NCBI RefSeq assembly: GCF_015644585.1
Contig: NZ_JADOBI010000012.1
Coordinates: 92,662-156,661 of the forward strand
Direction: 5' to 3'
DNA length: 64,000 nt
Source of the DNA: Rahnella laticis
Lineage (GTDB): Bacteria > Pseudomonadota > Gammaproteobacteria > Enterobacterales > Enterobacteriaceae
Below the pieces are notes generated by a model that ran no database searches, was not told the origin of the DNA, and saw only the letters and a program-made list of their open reading frames with translations. Position 1 is the stretch's first letter. Each line of letters opens with the position of its first letter. Shown here piece after piece: positions 36,735 through 45,096 of this stretch. Position numbers and translations under genes: made by a program.

Positions 36735-36906
36735 AAGACGACATCAGTATTCGAAAACCTTGTTAGGGCAGAACAGAACCATCATACCCTCTGCGCAAAA
36801 ATCTCATTCGTGAGTAAACTGCATAAATAGCGCGGTATTTAAGTGATTAGACCAGTTAAAAAATCAAAAAGGCCGCTTTTCAGCGATCGTTTTCGGATTC
36901 AATAAA

Positions 36907-37788
36907 CTATTGCGCGGCAGAGGCAGCCGGGGAGCTGGCGCTGATCACACCGGAAGACAATGTGCTCAGGGCGTCGCGTATTGCCGGAACGGCCAGCGCG
37001 CGGTTGTCAGCCAGATAGCGATCCTGGGCTGCCGGTGCAGAGCTTTGAATCGCAATCAGCGACCAGCCTTCTGCATTTTTGATAAGCAACGGAGAACCGC
37101 TGTCGCCCGGCAGCGTGTCGCAACGGTGCGAAAGCACGCCAGGCTGCGCCCAGCCGGTGATCTGACAGTCCTGATGGACATACAAATCATCCAGATGATC
37201 TTCAGGATATCCTGCCTGCGTCACCTTTCTGCCTTCCTGTTTCAGCACGGCGGTCAGGTCGTCACGGGAGCCTTCCCAAAGTGGTAATGGCTTGATCGGC
37301 AATGCGATTTTTTCATCTGTCAGACGGATCAGCGCGAAATCAAACGGTGCTGCTTTCGGTGGCACAATCCAGCCTTCGCCGTCAGCTTTCAGTTTCTTAC
37401 CCAATTTTGGGTCAACCAGCGTTTGTAATGCGGTGATCTGATAACGCCATTTCTGGTTGTGCGAAATGAAACGCAGGGCGATCACTTTGTCGATTTTTCC
37501 CGGCGGCGCCAGTACACAGTGGCCTGCGGTGAGAACCAGGTGTTTAGAAATTAAGGTTGCGGTACATAAATTGCCGCTTTCCGTTTCAATCTGACCGATC
37601 GCCTGCCACGGCCAGTGTGCGGCGGTGGCAACGGGAGTGCGCTGATCGTGTCCGAAGAACAGGGCGGTTTTTTCTTTAAGGCTGATAGCAGGTGCGTCGC
37701 TATCTGCATCATCCGGAGAATCTGCATGAACGAGAGGGCTGGCGGTAAAACAGAAAAAGCACAAAAACAGCGGTAACGCGATGCGCAT
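36907..37788 (-). CDS. ydgD: Secreted trypsin-like serine protease YdgD
   Basis: Chymotrypsin/V8-like protease of 293 residues. The signal peptide ends near VHA-DSP. The catalytic triad is visible: His90 in VLTAGHC, Asp150 in PFDFALIRL and Ser230 in [10 protein letters not shown]. Cys75-Cys91 and Cys208-Cys223 are probable disulfides for a periplasmic location. In E. coli ydgD also lies next to asr. The Ala/Ser-rich C-terminal tail is low complexity. Its cleavage target is unknown; processing of Asr or envelope proteins is only a guess from proximity. Confidence 0.93.
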   Translation of the reverse strand: MRIALPLFLCFFCFTASPLVHADSPDDADSDAPAISLKEKTALFFGHDQRTPVATAAHWPWQAIGQIETESGNLCTATLISKHLVLTAGHCVLAPPGKIDKVIALRFISHNQKWRYQITALQTLVDPKLGKKLKADGEGWIVPPKAAPFDFALIRLTDEKIALPIKPLPLWEGSRDDLTAVLKQEGRKVTQAGYPEDHLDDLYVHQDCQITGWAQPGVLSHRCDTLPGDSGSPLLIKNAEGWSLIAIQSSAPAAQDRYLADNRALAVPAIRDALSTLSSGVISASSPAASAAQ

Positions 37789-37938
37789 AACATTCTGACC
37801 TTGAAAACAGGGAGAACCCGTGAACCAGTTATTATGGAACGATTATAGACGGTTATCTTTCGTGGTGGATATATTTGTCTGATAACTCAATCTTTTGAGC
37901 AGACGGCGGGCGCCATCTCAGGGTACATCACAATGACA

Positions 37939-38019
37939 TCAGAAGTAGAAGAACAGGGTGATCAGACCGCAGAGGATCAGAGAGCACAGGGTGATTTCGA
38001 ACAGGTAGCGGCGCAGCAT
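37939..38019 (-). CDS. ydgU: Small membrane protein YdgU
   Basis: A 26-residue ORF starting MLRRYLFEI and ending ITLFFYF, found by reading the minus strand between asr and ydgD. It has two arginines and then an uninterrupted hydrophobic helix, so an inner-membrane peptide with a cytoplasmic N-terminus is likely. E. coli ydgU encodes a small membrane protein of about this size with a similar R-Y-x-F-E start in the same gene order, which makes this a genuine conserved gene. A GAGG and a GGA lie upstream. Function unknown. Confidence 0.75.
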   Translation of the reverse strand: MLRRYLFEITLCSLILCGLITLFFYF

Positions 38020-38052
38020 CTTCCATCAGTACCTCAAGATAAAGAACCGGAG

Positions 38053-38079
38053 AAAAAAACACCCGGCGAACCGGGTGTT
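38053..38079 (-). terminator. Terminator of asr
   Basis: AACACCCGG TTCG CCGGGTG followed by seven T on the minus strand, with an ultra-stable TTCG loop. It lies about 57 bases after the asr stop and just before ydgU, so ydgU is expressed by read-through or from its own promoter. Confidence 0.85.
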
Positions 38080-38135
38080 AAGTCATCAGTCTTGATAATG
38101 GTGAGTAGATACGCTCACAAAGACTTCTTTACGAC

Positions 38136-38615
38136 TTATGCTGCTGGAGTTGCTTTTGCAGCTGGTGCAGCTTTCTTAGCATGTTTTACGTGTTTTTTAG
38201 CAGCCTGCGCTTTCTGAGCTACCGGAGCAGCTTTTTTAGCGTGTTTCACGTGTTTTTTAGCAGCCTGCGCTTTCTGAGCTACCGGAGCAGCTTTCTTAGC
38301 GTGTTTTACGTGTTTTTTAGCAGCCTGTGCTTTCTGAGCTACCGGAGCAGCTTTTTTAGCGTGTTTCACGTGTTTTTTAGCGGCTTGTGCTTTCTGAGCT
38401 ACCGGAGCAGCTTTCTTAGCGGCTTTTTTGTGTTTTTTAGCAGCCTGAGCTTTCTGAGCTACTTTCTTATGAGTCTTGTGCTTAGCAGCATGCGCTGGAG
38501 CAGCAGTAGTCGTTGCAGCAGCGGCTGGCGCTGGAGTTGCTGTAGTTTCAGCAGCGAAAGCGACAGAAGACAGACCCATTGCAGCGGCTACAACCAGAGC
38601 TAATACTTTTTTCAT
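38136..38615 (-). CDS. asr: Acid-shock protein Asr
   Basis: Periplasmic acid-shock protein of 159 residues, very basic and lysine/alanine-rich. The signal peptide [21 protein letters not shown] is followed by an Ala/Thr/Pro stretch and then tandem copies of a 20-residue unit ([20 protein letters not shown]). E. coli Asr is shorter with fewer repeats. It is a disordered, chaperone-like protein made at low pH and activated by RstA. I use the family start at 38615 (Shine-Dalgarno GAGGAA), not the upstream in-frame ATG. A near-consensus RstA box lies at 38722-38735. Confidence 0.95.
   Translation of the reverse strand: MKKVLALVVAAAMGLSSVAFAAETTATPAPAAAATTTAAPAHAAKHKTHKKVAQKAQAAKKHKKAAKKAAPVAQKAQAAKKHVKHAKKAAPVAQKAQAAKKHVKHAKKAAPVAQKAQAAKKHVKHAKKAAPVAQKAQAAKKHVKHAKKAAPAAKATPAA
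38161..38460 (-). repeat. Five 60-bp tandem repeats inside asr
   Basis: Five consecutive 60-base units encode the 20-residue lysine-rich repeat. The middle units differ only at a few, mostly third, codon positions; the outer ones at 38161 and 38401 are more diverged. Such near-identical copies are prone to slippage, so repeat number is likely variable among strains. Confidence 0.95.
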
Positions 38616-38721
38616 CTTTAATTCCTCGGAATTTCGTTTAAGTGTCCACCCCACTGCGGGGCCGGTATGAAGAATACTAGGCGGGTTCACTCACGAAGTC
38701 CGTGAGTGATTGGTTTCGGCG

Positions 38722-38735
38722 TGTAACGGAATGTA
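38722..38735 (-). promoter_or_regulatory. RstA box upstream of asr
   Basis: On the minus strand the sequence is TACATTCCGTTACA, against the RstA consensus TACATNTNGTTACA: one mismatch among the fixed positions. It lies about 107 bases before the asr start. Downstream are a CACTCAC/GTGAGTG inverted repeat (38688-38708) and a TAGTAT -10 candidate near 38675. RstAB is encoded 4 kb away. Confidence 0.75.
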
Positions 38736-38817
38736 CAAACTGGGGATTTCAGGGAAATCAGTGAGTTATACGGTGGGGCTGCAGCATGATGGCCAATTTT
38801 GTACATTATGCAGTCAA

Positions 38818-39101
38818 CTTCAAAACCTTGGGTTGCCACCCAAACCGGCTTCAAGGGGCGCCTATCGCCGCACCCCTTGAAAATCCCAGGCTCTTAACTG
38901 CGCGCTACCGCTGGCTGGCTATGTTTCAGGTGCCACAGCTATTGCCGCGAAAACTTGCCGCTGCGCGGTTCCCTCACTGGGTGTTACTCGGCCTGCGGCC
39001 TCACCCTTCGGGTCGTCACTTCGTGACGCTGTCTCGCTTCGCTCGGCTCGAGCCACAGGTCTTGAAACGCTTCGTTCGGCAAGCTTTCTGAAAGCGGCCG
39101 G
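38818..39101 (+). repeat. Dispersed repeat, copy D-plus (left arm)
   Basis: Begins CTTCAAAACCTTGGGTTGCC, the outer-end type also found at 63621, then the shared body (CTCTTAACTGCGCGCTACC, CTATTGCCGCGAAAACTTG) and the inner end CTTTCTGAAAGCGGCC. It carries an extra palindromic stretch (GGTGTTACTCGGCCTGCGGC to CTCGGCTCGAGCC) missing from the A copy. Between asr and the M32 peptidase gene. Confidence 0.8.
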
Positions 39102-39167
39102 TAACTTTCTAATTCGCAACCTCACTGCTGATTGTTATCTAAATAATGCAGTTGAATTTAGATAAGC

Positions 39168-39435
39168 CTCCAGCCGCTTTCAAAACGACGTTGAGGGAGT
39201 GGTGAGAAACAGTGAGAGTCTTTTTTCGAGCAGGTTCGAACCCGAAGCGAAAGTACCGCGCAGCGGCGGCGTTTGCGGCAATAAGGGGAGTTTCTGAAAC
39301 ATAGCCAGCCAGCGGAGCGCGTGTTGGGAAAAAGCGTGGGAGATCAAAGAGGGAGGCGCTTTCCTCCCTCTTTGGCGGTTTCGGCACAGCGAGTTAAGTA
39401 ACCACTGCAATTGAGAAACCGAAATTTTCTCGATC
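39168..39435 (-). repeat. Dispersed repeat, copy D-minus (right arm)
   Basis: Starts CAGCCGCTTTCAAAACGACG and ends in GAGAAACCGAAA...TTTCTCGATC at 39413-39435. It is inverted relative to copy D-plus, with only 66 bases between the arms. It lies 30 bases from the stop of the M32 peptidase gene, where it may act as a transcript end structure. Confidence 0.8.
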
Positions 39436-39464
39436 AAGCCTCTGGTGCACCAGCTACTCAACCG

Positions 39465-40946
39465 TTAAAGGTATCTATTCTCCAGGTGCGCCCTGAAGAA
39501 CCCCGGATTCAGCGTCTCTCCGGTTGCATTCGCCATCAGCTGGTCTGTGGTAAACCGGCTCCCGTGTTGCCAGATATTTTGCTGTAACCACTGGAACAAC
39601 GCTGTCAGGTCGCCGCGTGCGATATCTTCCTGCAAGGTTGGGATCGCTTTGTTGGCGAACTGGAACAGTTGTGCGGCGTACATTGCGCCGAGCGTGTATG
39701 TCGGGAAGTAACCAAAACCGCCGTCGGTCCAGTGGATATCCTGCATGCAACCGTCGCGGTAATTCCCCACGGTATCGATGCCCAGATATTCCTTCATCTT
39801 GCTGTTCCACAAGGCCGGAATATCGTCGACTTCGATTTCGCCTTCCATCAGCGCTTTTTCAATTTCATAACGCAGGATGACGTGCGCCGGATAGCTGAGT
39901 TCATCGGCGTCAACGCGGATGAAGCCCGGCTGGACGCGCTGGTTCAGCTTGATGAAGTTGCTTTCATCCAGCCCCGGACGCTGACCGAATTGTTCGATAA
40001 CCAGCGGATACACGGATTTCAGGAACGGTTCGCTGCAACCCAGTTGCATTTCAAACAGCAGGCTTTGCGATTCATGAACGCCCATCGAACGTGCGTTGGA
40101 AACCGGCTGACCCAGCCATTCTTTCGGCAGGTTTTGCTCATAACGTGCATGACCGGTTTCATGGATCACGCCCATCATGGCGCTGAGGAATTCATTTTCG
40201 TTGTAACGCGTGGTGATGCGCACGTCTTGCGGAACACCGCCGCAGAACGGGTGAGCGCTGACATCCAGACGCCCGGCATCGAAATTAAAGCCCAGACGGT
40301 CCATCACTTTCAGGCCGAGCTGACGCTGTTTTTCGATGTCAAACGGGCCTTGCGGCGCAATGCGCGATTCGGTTTTCTGCTTTTCCACTACGGTTTGCAG
40401 CAGATCCGGCAGCCAGGTTTTCAGGTCGCCGAACAGAACGTCGAGTTTCTGCGAGGTCATTCCCGGTTCATATAAATCGAGCAGGGCGTCATAACGGCTA
40501 ATACCCGCGGCTTCGGCGCGCAGTTTGGCTTCTTCACGGCTCAGTTTTACGACTTCTTTCAGGTTATCGGAGAAACCTTCCCAGTCGTTGGATTTGCGCT
40601 GAATACGCCATGCCTGTTCGCAACGTGCGCCAGCCAGTGATTTTGCCTGTACCAGACTTTCCGGTAACAGCGCGGCCTGCTGATAATGACGGCGCATTTC
40701 GCGCAGGTTCGCCAGTTCCACATCGTTCAGCTGCTCGCCACCGGCCTGTTCCAGCCATTCGCCGACCTGTTTCGCAGTGAGGATCTGATGCGTCAGCACG
40801 CTCAGTTCAGCCAGCGCTTCGGAGCGCGCCTGGCCGCCTTGCGGGGGCATCATGGCCGCTGCATCCCAGCCTGCAATCGCCGATAAATGGCCGAAGCGGG
40901 ATAAACGGGCGAAGGTGTCATGCAATTTTTTATACGCGATGGTCAT
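39465..40946 (-). CDS. Carboxypeptidase Taq (M32) metallopeptidase
   Basis: M32-family metal-dependent carboxypeptidase of 493 residues, the usual length. The zinc site is HETGH (262-266) plus Glu292 in GVHESQSLLFE. Other family blocks are HPFCGGVPQDVRITTRYNE and the RVDADELSYPAHVILRYEIE segment near the C-terminal third. It has no signal peptide, so it acts in the cytoplasm on peptides. The start is two bases after the rstB stop, with a GGGAGC site inside the rstB end, so it is probably co-transcribed and translationally coupled with rstAB. E. coli K-12 has no such gene at this locus. Confidence 0.93.
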   Translation of the reverse strand: MTIAYKKLHDTFARLSRFGHLSAIAGWDAAAMMPPQGGQARSEALAELSVLTHQILTAKQVGEWLEQAGGEQLNDVELANLREMRRHYQQAALLPESLVQAKSLAGARCEQAWRIQRKSNDWEGFSDNLKEVVKLSREEAKLRAEAAGISRYDALLDLYEPGMTSQKLDVLFGDLKTWLPDLLQTVVEKQKTESRIAPQGPFDIEKQRQLGLKVMDRLGFNFDAGRLDVSAHPFCGGVPQDVRITTRYNENEFLSAMMGVIHETGHARYEQNLPKEWLGQPVSNARSMGVHESQSLLFEMQLGCSEPFLKSVYPLVIEQFGQRPGLDESNFIKLNQRVQPGFIRVDADELSYPAHVILRYEIEKALMEGEIEVDDIPALWNSKMKEYLGIDTVGNYRDGCMQDIHWTDGGFGYFPTYTLGAMYAAQLFQFANKAIPTLQEDIARGDLTALFQWLQQNIWQHGSRFTTDQLMANATGETLNPGFFRAHLENRYL

Positions 40947-40948
40947 TA

Positions 40949-42274
40949 TTAGCTCCCTTCCTGGTTTTGGTCAGGCTGTTCAACAGCCAGATTGAATAGG
41001 GGTTTTACCGGCCAGCTGAAACGCATGCTGGCTCCGCCGAGTGAACTGCTTTCAACCGCAATACGGCCCTGATACGCCACGGCGATAGAGTGGACGATTG
41101 CCAGCCCGAGCCCGCAGCCGCCGGTTGCACGGTCGCGGCTTGGATCGAGGCGGACAAAGGGTTCGAAGATGCGTACACGTTCTTCTTCCGGAATGCCGGG
41201 GCCGTCGTCTTCGACCTGTAAATGGGCCATTTCGCCATCGAGCCACAGGCTGATGCGCAGCATTTCCTGAGAATAACGCAGGCCGTTGTTGACCAGATTG
41301 TCGAGTACGCGCTCCATCAGCCGTAAATCGACGCCGCCGAAATCGAGGTTTTCCGGCGCCTGATAAAGGATAGTGCGTTCAGCATTGATCAGGCGGAAAT
41401 CCTCGACCTTGTCTTCCAGCCAGTGCGCCAGATTCACTTTTTCCAGATTCAGCGCCACCTGCGGGCGATCCAGCCGGGCGTAGGTCAGCAGTTCGTCGAT
41501 CAAAGCTTCAAGTTGCCCGATGTCGCGGTTAATGGCGTTTTGTTCGGACTCCGGCAGGTTCTCGCTGATGGCCAGCCGGTAGCGCAGACGTACCAGCGGT
41601 GTGCGAAGTTCATGGGCTATGCCGTCAATCAGTTGTTTTTTACTGGCAACCAGCGTGCTGATGTTGTCCGCCATCTGGTTAAACGCGACGCCCAGCCGGT
41701 TGAGGCTGGAGGTCGAATCAAAATCGATGCGTTCGTCGAGGTGCCCGTTACCGAGGCGCAGCGCGGAGTTTTCCAGCCGCAGCAAATCCTGCCAGTGCGG
41801 GCGCATCCACAGGAAAACCGGCAGCGCGAGCGACAGACCGATGAAGATCAGCAATCCCAAATCGAGCAGCCGCATTTCGTGCATGTAAAACAGATACGGG
41901 ATCGGGCCGACGACCAGCACGTAATGGCTGCGCGGAACACGCTGGATAAAGGTGTATTCGTCGTCGAGGGCAATAATCTCGCCGTCTTTCAGGCGCTGAT
42001 CCAGCGCGGGGCTGAGTTTGCGTTTCCCGAGCGGTTCAATGTGGAGTTTGAAAGACAGGTTCAGATCCAGCGTATTAATGGTCTTGTTCCAGTCTTTAAT
42101 CGGAATTTCCCTGAGCTCACTGCGCATCAGGTAAAGCGAACTTTTCATCAGGTCATTCATGGACTGACGGCCTGTGCGTTCGGCGGTGACTTTGTACACC
42201 AGGCCGACCAGCATCGCCATCACCAGGAAACAGACCAGCAGTAACAGAAAGAACTGGACGAAAAGCTTTCTCAT
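40949..42274 (-). CDS. rstB: Sensor histidine kinase RstB
   Basis: Membrane histidine kinase of 441 residues. Spans lie at about 5-27 and 139-156 around a small periplasmic domain, followed by a HAMP domain. The phospho-acceptor is His221 in GIAHELRTPL. ATP-binding boxes are DNLVNNGLRYS (N), DDGPGIPEE (G1) and GGCGLGLAIVHSIA (G2). It pairs with RstA, sensing acid or low-magnesium conditions in concert with PhoPQ in E. coli. The start overlaps the rstA stop by four bases. Confidence 0.94.
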   Translation of the reverse strand: MRKLFVQFFLLLLVCFLVMAMLVGLVYKVTAERTGRQSMNDLMKSSLYLMRSELREIPIKDWNKTINTLDLNLSFKLHIEPLGKRKLSPALDQRLKDGEIIALDDEYTFIQRVPRSHYVLVVGPIPYLFYMHEMRLLDLGLLIFIGLSLALPVFLWMRPHWQDLLRLENSALRLGNGHLDERIDFDSTSSLNRLGVAFNQMADNISTLVASKKQLIDGIAHELRTPLVRLRYRLAISENLPESEQNAINRDIGQLEALIDELLTYARLDRPQVALNLEKVNLAHWLEDKVEDFRLINAERTILYQAPENLDFGGVDLRLMERVLDNLVNNGLRYSQEMLRISLWLDGEMAHLQVEDDGPGIPEEERVRIFEPFVRLDPSRDRATGGCGLGLAIVHSIAVAYQGRIAVESSSLGGASMRFSWPVKPLFNLAVEQPDQNQEGS

Positions 42275-43002
42275 TCCTGTAAAGACTCCCAGGCGTTCGG
42301 AGCAAACAAATACCCTTTATTGCGCACGGTTTTGATGCGGAAAGGTTCGAGGGTGTTGTCGTAGAGTTTTTTGCGCAGGCGCGAAATCGCCACGTCAATG
42401 CTGCGATCCAGCCCGTCGTAGCTCACGCCGCGCAGGTTTTTCAGCAACGCTTCGCGATCCATAATGCGGCCCGCGTGCGTCGCCAGCTCCCACAGCAAAT
42501 CAAAGTCTGAGGTGGAAAGAATGATGGTTTCATCCACCAGCGTGACTTCGCGGTTCACCGGGTCAATACACAGCTGGCCGAAGTGCAGGGCGTTACCGCT
42601 TTTCAGCGTCTGAACCGGTTGCTCGTTTTGCGCGGATTGCACCGGGTTCTGGCGCAAATGCAGGCGTAATCGTGCCAGCAAAACGGCCGGTGGCGTGGTT
42701 TTCAGGATGTAATCGCTGGCGCCCATTTCGAGCGATAAAATGTGGTTCATGTCACTGTCGAGCGAGGTCAGCAGCACGATCGGGCCGGGGAAAATAGGGC
42801 GCAAATCGCGGCACAGTGTCATGCCATCTTTGCCCGGCAGCATGATATCCAGCAGGACAAGATCGGGTTTTTCTTTCTCAATACGCGCCTGCGCCGTGTC
42901 ACCACGGGGCTCGACCAGCACGTCGATATCATGTTTACCCAGATAGGCGGCGATCAGGTTGCCGACTTCTGCATCATCTTCTACAAAAACGATTCTATTC
43001 AT
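42271..43002 (-). CDS. rstA: Response regulator RstA
   Basis: OmpR/PhoB-family response regulator of 243 residues. The receiver domain has the acidic pair Asp9-Asp10, phospho-acceptor Asp52 (LVLLDIMLPGKDG) and a C-terminal winged-helix domain with the VAISRLRKKLYDN recognition helix. I start at 43002 (MNRIVFVEDD); the 20-residue upstream extension is not family-like. RstA activates asr through TACATNTNGTTACA sites, one of which is seen at 38722-38735. Confidence 0.95.
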   Translation of the reverse strand: MNRIVFVEDDAEVGNLIAAYLGKHDIDVLVEPRGDTAQARIEKEKPDLVLLDIMLPGKDGMTLCRDLRPIFPGPIVLLTSLDSDMNHILSLEMGASDYILKTTPPAVLLARLRLHLRQNPVQSAQNEQPVQTLKSGNALHFGQLCIDPVNREVTLVDETIILSTSDFDLLWELATHAGRIMDREALLKNLRGVSYDGLDRSIDVAISRLRKKLYDNTLEPFRIKTVRNKGYLFAPNAWESLQE

Positions 43003-43362
43003 TGGCTTGCTGTTATAAGAAATCCGGTGAGTAGCATAGCGTGACACGTCTGCTGACGCCATCGCGGTAGCGTAATAGAACGTGACATTTTTGCGGCATA
43101 AATTCCATATCCGCTAAATACTTTGGCTAAATTCTGAAATGCTAGCAAAGTGCGTTTCAGTGACGGAAAGCGCCTGAACCGACTGGCAAAGTGTTGTTGA
43201 ATTATGCCATTATACAGACGAATAAATTTAGCTTCATAAATTGATCTGCATTATCTATCTGCCGGCAGATTCTTTGTCAGCAGGCAGAGCACTGAGCACA
43301 CCTTCGCACGTTCTGTACAGACGTTCAAATGAACAGGCCCTGACCAGGAAGAGGAAACGGGG
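43003..43362. other. Divergent promoter region of rstA
   Basis: About 360 bases with no gene. A direct repeat GCTAAAT...GCTAAAT at 43113 and 43126 (13 bases apart) lies upstream of rstA. The spacing differs from the 11-base period of PhoP boxes, so I do not call one. Confidence 0.4.
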
Positions 43363-43782
43363 ATGAATGAAAATCGCCTGGTACCCGATGCGCGCAGTCA
43401 AAAAGCGTCCTTTGACTACATGGAATATTTGTCCGCATCCTGCAAAAAGAAATGGAGTTTTGTCGACGCTATTTATGGCGTGATGCCGTTCTTCGGCATG
43501 GTTCTGAAATCCCGTTCGAAAAAAGATAAATCGAAGCAGGAAGCCTTGCGTGCACTCGCTTTGCAGGTGGTTTCCACGCAGGTCAGCGACGAAACGAACA
43601 TCGTCCGGCTGATTGAACTGGCAGAGCAGCAAAATATGTACAGCATAGATATCAACCTGCCGTACTCGCTGACCGACGACCAGCTCACCGCTATCAAAGT
43701 GGAATGCAAACATCTGGTGCAGCTGAGTCAGAACAACGATCACCTGTTAGTGCAGATTATGCAGATGCCTTCTCAGCACTGA
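43363..43782 (+). CDS. Conserved-type hypothetical cytoplasmic protein
   Basis: A protein of 139 residues that I do not recognise. No signal peptide. One moderately hydrophobic stretch (about 34-47, FVDAIYGVMPFFGMVL) precedes a strongly basic run (SRSKKDKSKQEA). The C-terminal half is helical with acidic patches. It has a good AGAGGAAA site, and codon usage is like the neighbouring core genes. Divergent from rstA and followed by a terminator, so it is a single-gene unit. Confidence 0.75.
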   Translation: MNENRLVPDARSQKASFDYMEYLSASCKKKWSFVDAIYGVMPFFGMVLKSRSKKDKSKQEALRALALQVVSTQVSDETNIVRLIELAEQQNMYSIDINLPYSLTDDQLTAIKVECKHLVQLSQNNDHLLVQIMQMPSQH

Positions 43783-43820
43783 CCGTTCAGCACGAAAAGT
43801 CTTCAAACGTCTGTAAGATA

Positions 43821-43842
43821 AAAGGCCGCTTTCGCGGCCTTT
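43821..43842. terminator. Bidirectional terminator
   Basis: AAAGGCCGC TTTC GCGGCCTTT stem between the convergent gene at 43363 and the cytochrome c subunit gene. A- and T-rich flanks on both sides suit both directions. Confidence 0.85.
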
Positions 43843-43860
43843 GTCCTGTCTGGCGTCCGG

Positions 43861-45096
43861 TTATTTCTTCAGCTCTGCGCGTAAGTCTTTCACATCGCTT
43901 GCCGAAACCGGTGCCGCGGCATTTCCCCAGCTGTTACGGATGTAAGTCAGCACGTTTGCCACGTCCGCGTCACTCATATTGGCATCAAATGACGGCATAG
44001 ACGGCGCGGTCGGTTTGCTGTCGGTCGCGACCGGACGGCTGCCCGCCAGCACAACGCGGATCAGGGATGTCGCGTTTGGCTGGTTGATTAGCGCGGAATC
44101 GGCGAGGCGCGGGAACAACCCTTCCTGGCCCATGCCGGACGGCGTGTGGCAGGCGGAACAGCGGTCGGCGTAGATATTTTTACCGGCCACCATCGCGCTG
44201 TCTTCGGCTTTAACCGGAGAAGGGGCAGTGCTGCCGCTGTCGTGACCGCTGTCTTTCAGGTAAACCGCGACGGCTTTGAGATCCGCATCCGTCCAGTGCT
44301 GCGACGAATTCGTCACTTCTTCTGCCATCGGGCCGGAGGCAATATCGAAACGGTTAGAACCGGTTTTCAGATATTGCATCAGATCTTCCTGCGTCCAGTT
44401 GCCGATACCCGTGTGTTTATTGCTGGTGATGTCCGGCGCAACCCAGTTTTCCACCACAGCGCCTTGCAGGAACTCGCTGTCTTTATCGCCGCCAATCATG
44501 TTTTTCGGCGTATGACAGGTGCCGCAGTGGCCGAGCCCTTCAACCAGATACGCGCCACGATTCCATTCCGCGGATTTATCCATCTGCGGTTTGAATTCGC
44601 CTTTTTTGAAGTTCAGCCAGTTCCAGCCCATCAGGCTGGCGCGCACGTTGAACGGGAACGGCAGCTGATTGGTTTCCACTTCGTGATGTACCGGTTGCAG
44701 GGTTTGCAGATACGCCCAGATGGCGGCGTTATCTTCGCGGGTCACTTTGGTGTAGGCCGTGAACGGCATCGCGCCATACAGACGTTTTCCGCCGTGGCCC
44801 ACGCCTTCGGACATTGCGCGCTGGAAGTCATCGAAAGACCATTTACCGATACCCGTTTCCGGATCCGGCGTGATGTTGGCACCGACTAAACGGCCAAACG
44901 GCGTTTCGATCGGTACGCCACCGGCGAACGGTCTGGCGTCCGGTGTGGAAGCCGTGTGGCAGGCCGCGCAGTCGCCGACGGTGGCCAGATAGCGCCCCCG
45001 TTCAACCTGCTCGAAAGAGCCGTCACCTGCGGCGTGCGCCAGGCCGGAAACGCTGAGCGCCAGCAAGCCGAGTGAGAATGACGTTAACTTTTTCAT
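43861..45096 (-). CDS. Triheme cytochrome c subunit of a membrane-bound gluconate-type dehydrogenase
   Basis: Periplasmic-facing cytochrome c of 411 residues with a signal peptide cleaved near AHA-AGD. Three CxxCH heme sites are present: Cys43-His47 (CAACH), Cys191-His195 (CGTCH) and Cys313-His317 (CSACH), the usual layout for the electron-transfer subunit of FAD-dependent gluconate, 2-ketogluconate or sorbitol dehydrogenases. It passes electrons from the flavoprotein to ubiquinone. It is the last gene of the operon and overlaps the flavoprotein stop by four bases. Confidence 0.92.
   Translation of the reverse strand: MKKLTSFSLGLLALSVSGLAHAAGDGSFEQVERGRYLATVGDCAACHTASTPDARPFAGGVPIETPFGRLVGANITPDPETGIGKWSFDDFQRAMSEGVGHGGKRLYGAMPFTAYTKVTREDNAAIWAYLQTLQPVHHEVETNQLPFPFNVRASLMGWNWLNFKKGEFKPQMDKSAEWNRGAYLVEGLGHCGTCHTPKNMIGGDKDSEFLQGAVVENWVAPDITSNKHTGIGNWTQEDLMQYLKTGSNRFDIASGPMAEEVTNSSQHWTDADLKAVAVYLKDSGHDSGSTAPSPVKAEDSAMVAGKNIYADRCSACHTPSGMGQEGLFPRLADSALINQPNATSLIRVVLAGSRPVATDSKPTAPSMPSFDANMSDADVANVLTYIRNSWGNAAAPVSASDVKDLRAELKK

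Noticed and set aside
37933..38217. 94-codon plus-strand ORF between ydgD and asr
   Set aside because: Antisense to ydgU, the asr terminator and the end of asr, whose reverse translation explains its alanine-rich tail.
38161..38460. Regular 60-base repeats considered as a CRISPR array
   Set aside because: No unique spacers; the units are coding and translate into the Asr repeat.
43113..43132. Possible PhoP box upstream of rstA
   Set aside because: The GCTAAAT direct repeat has 13-base spacing and a different core from the 11-base-period (G/T)GTTTA box.
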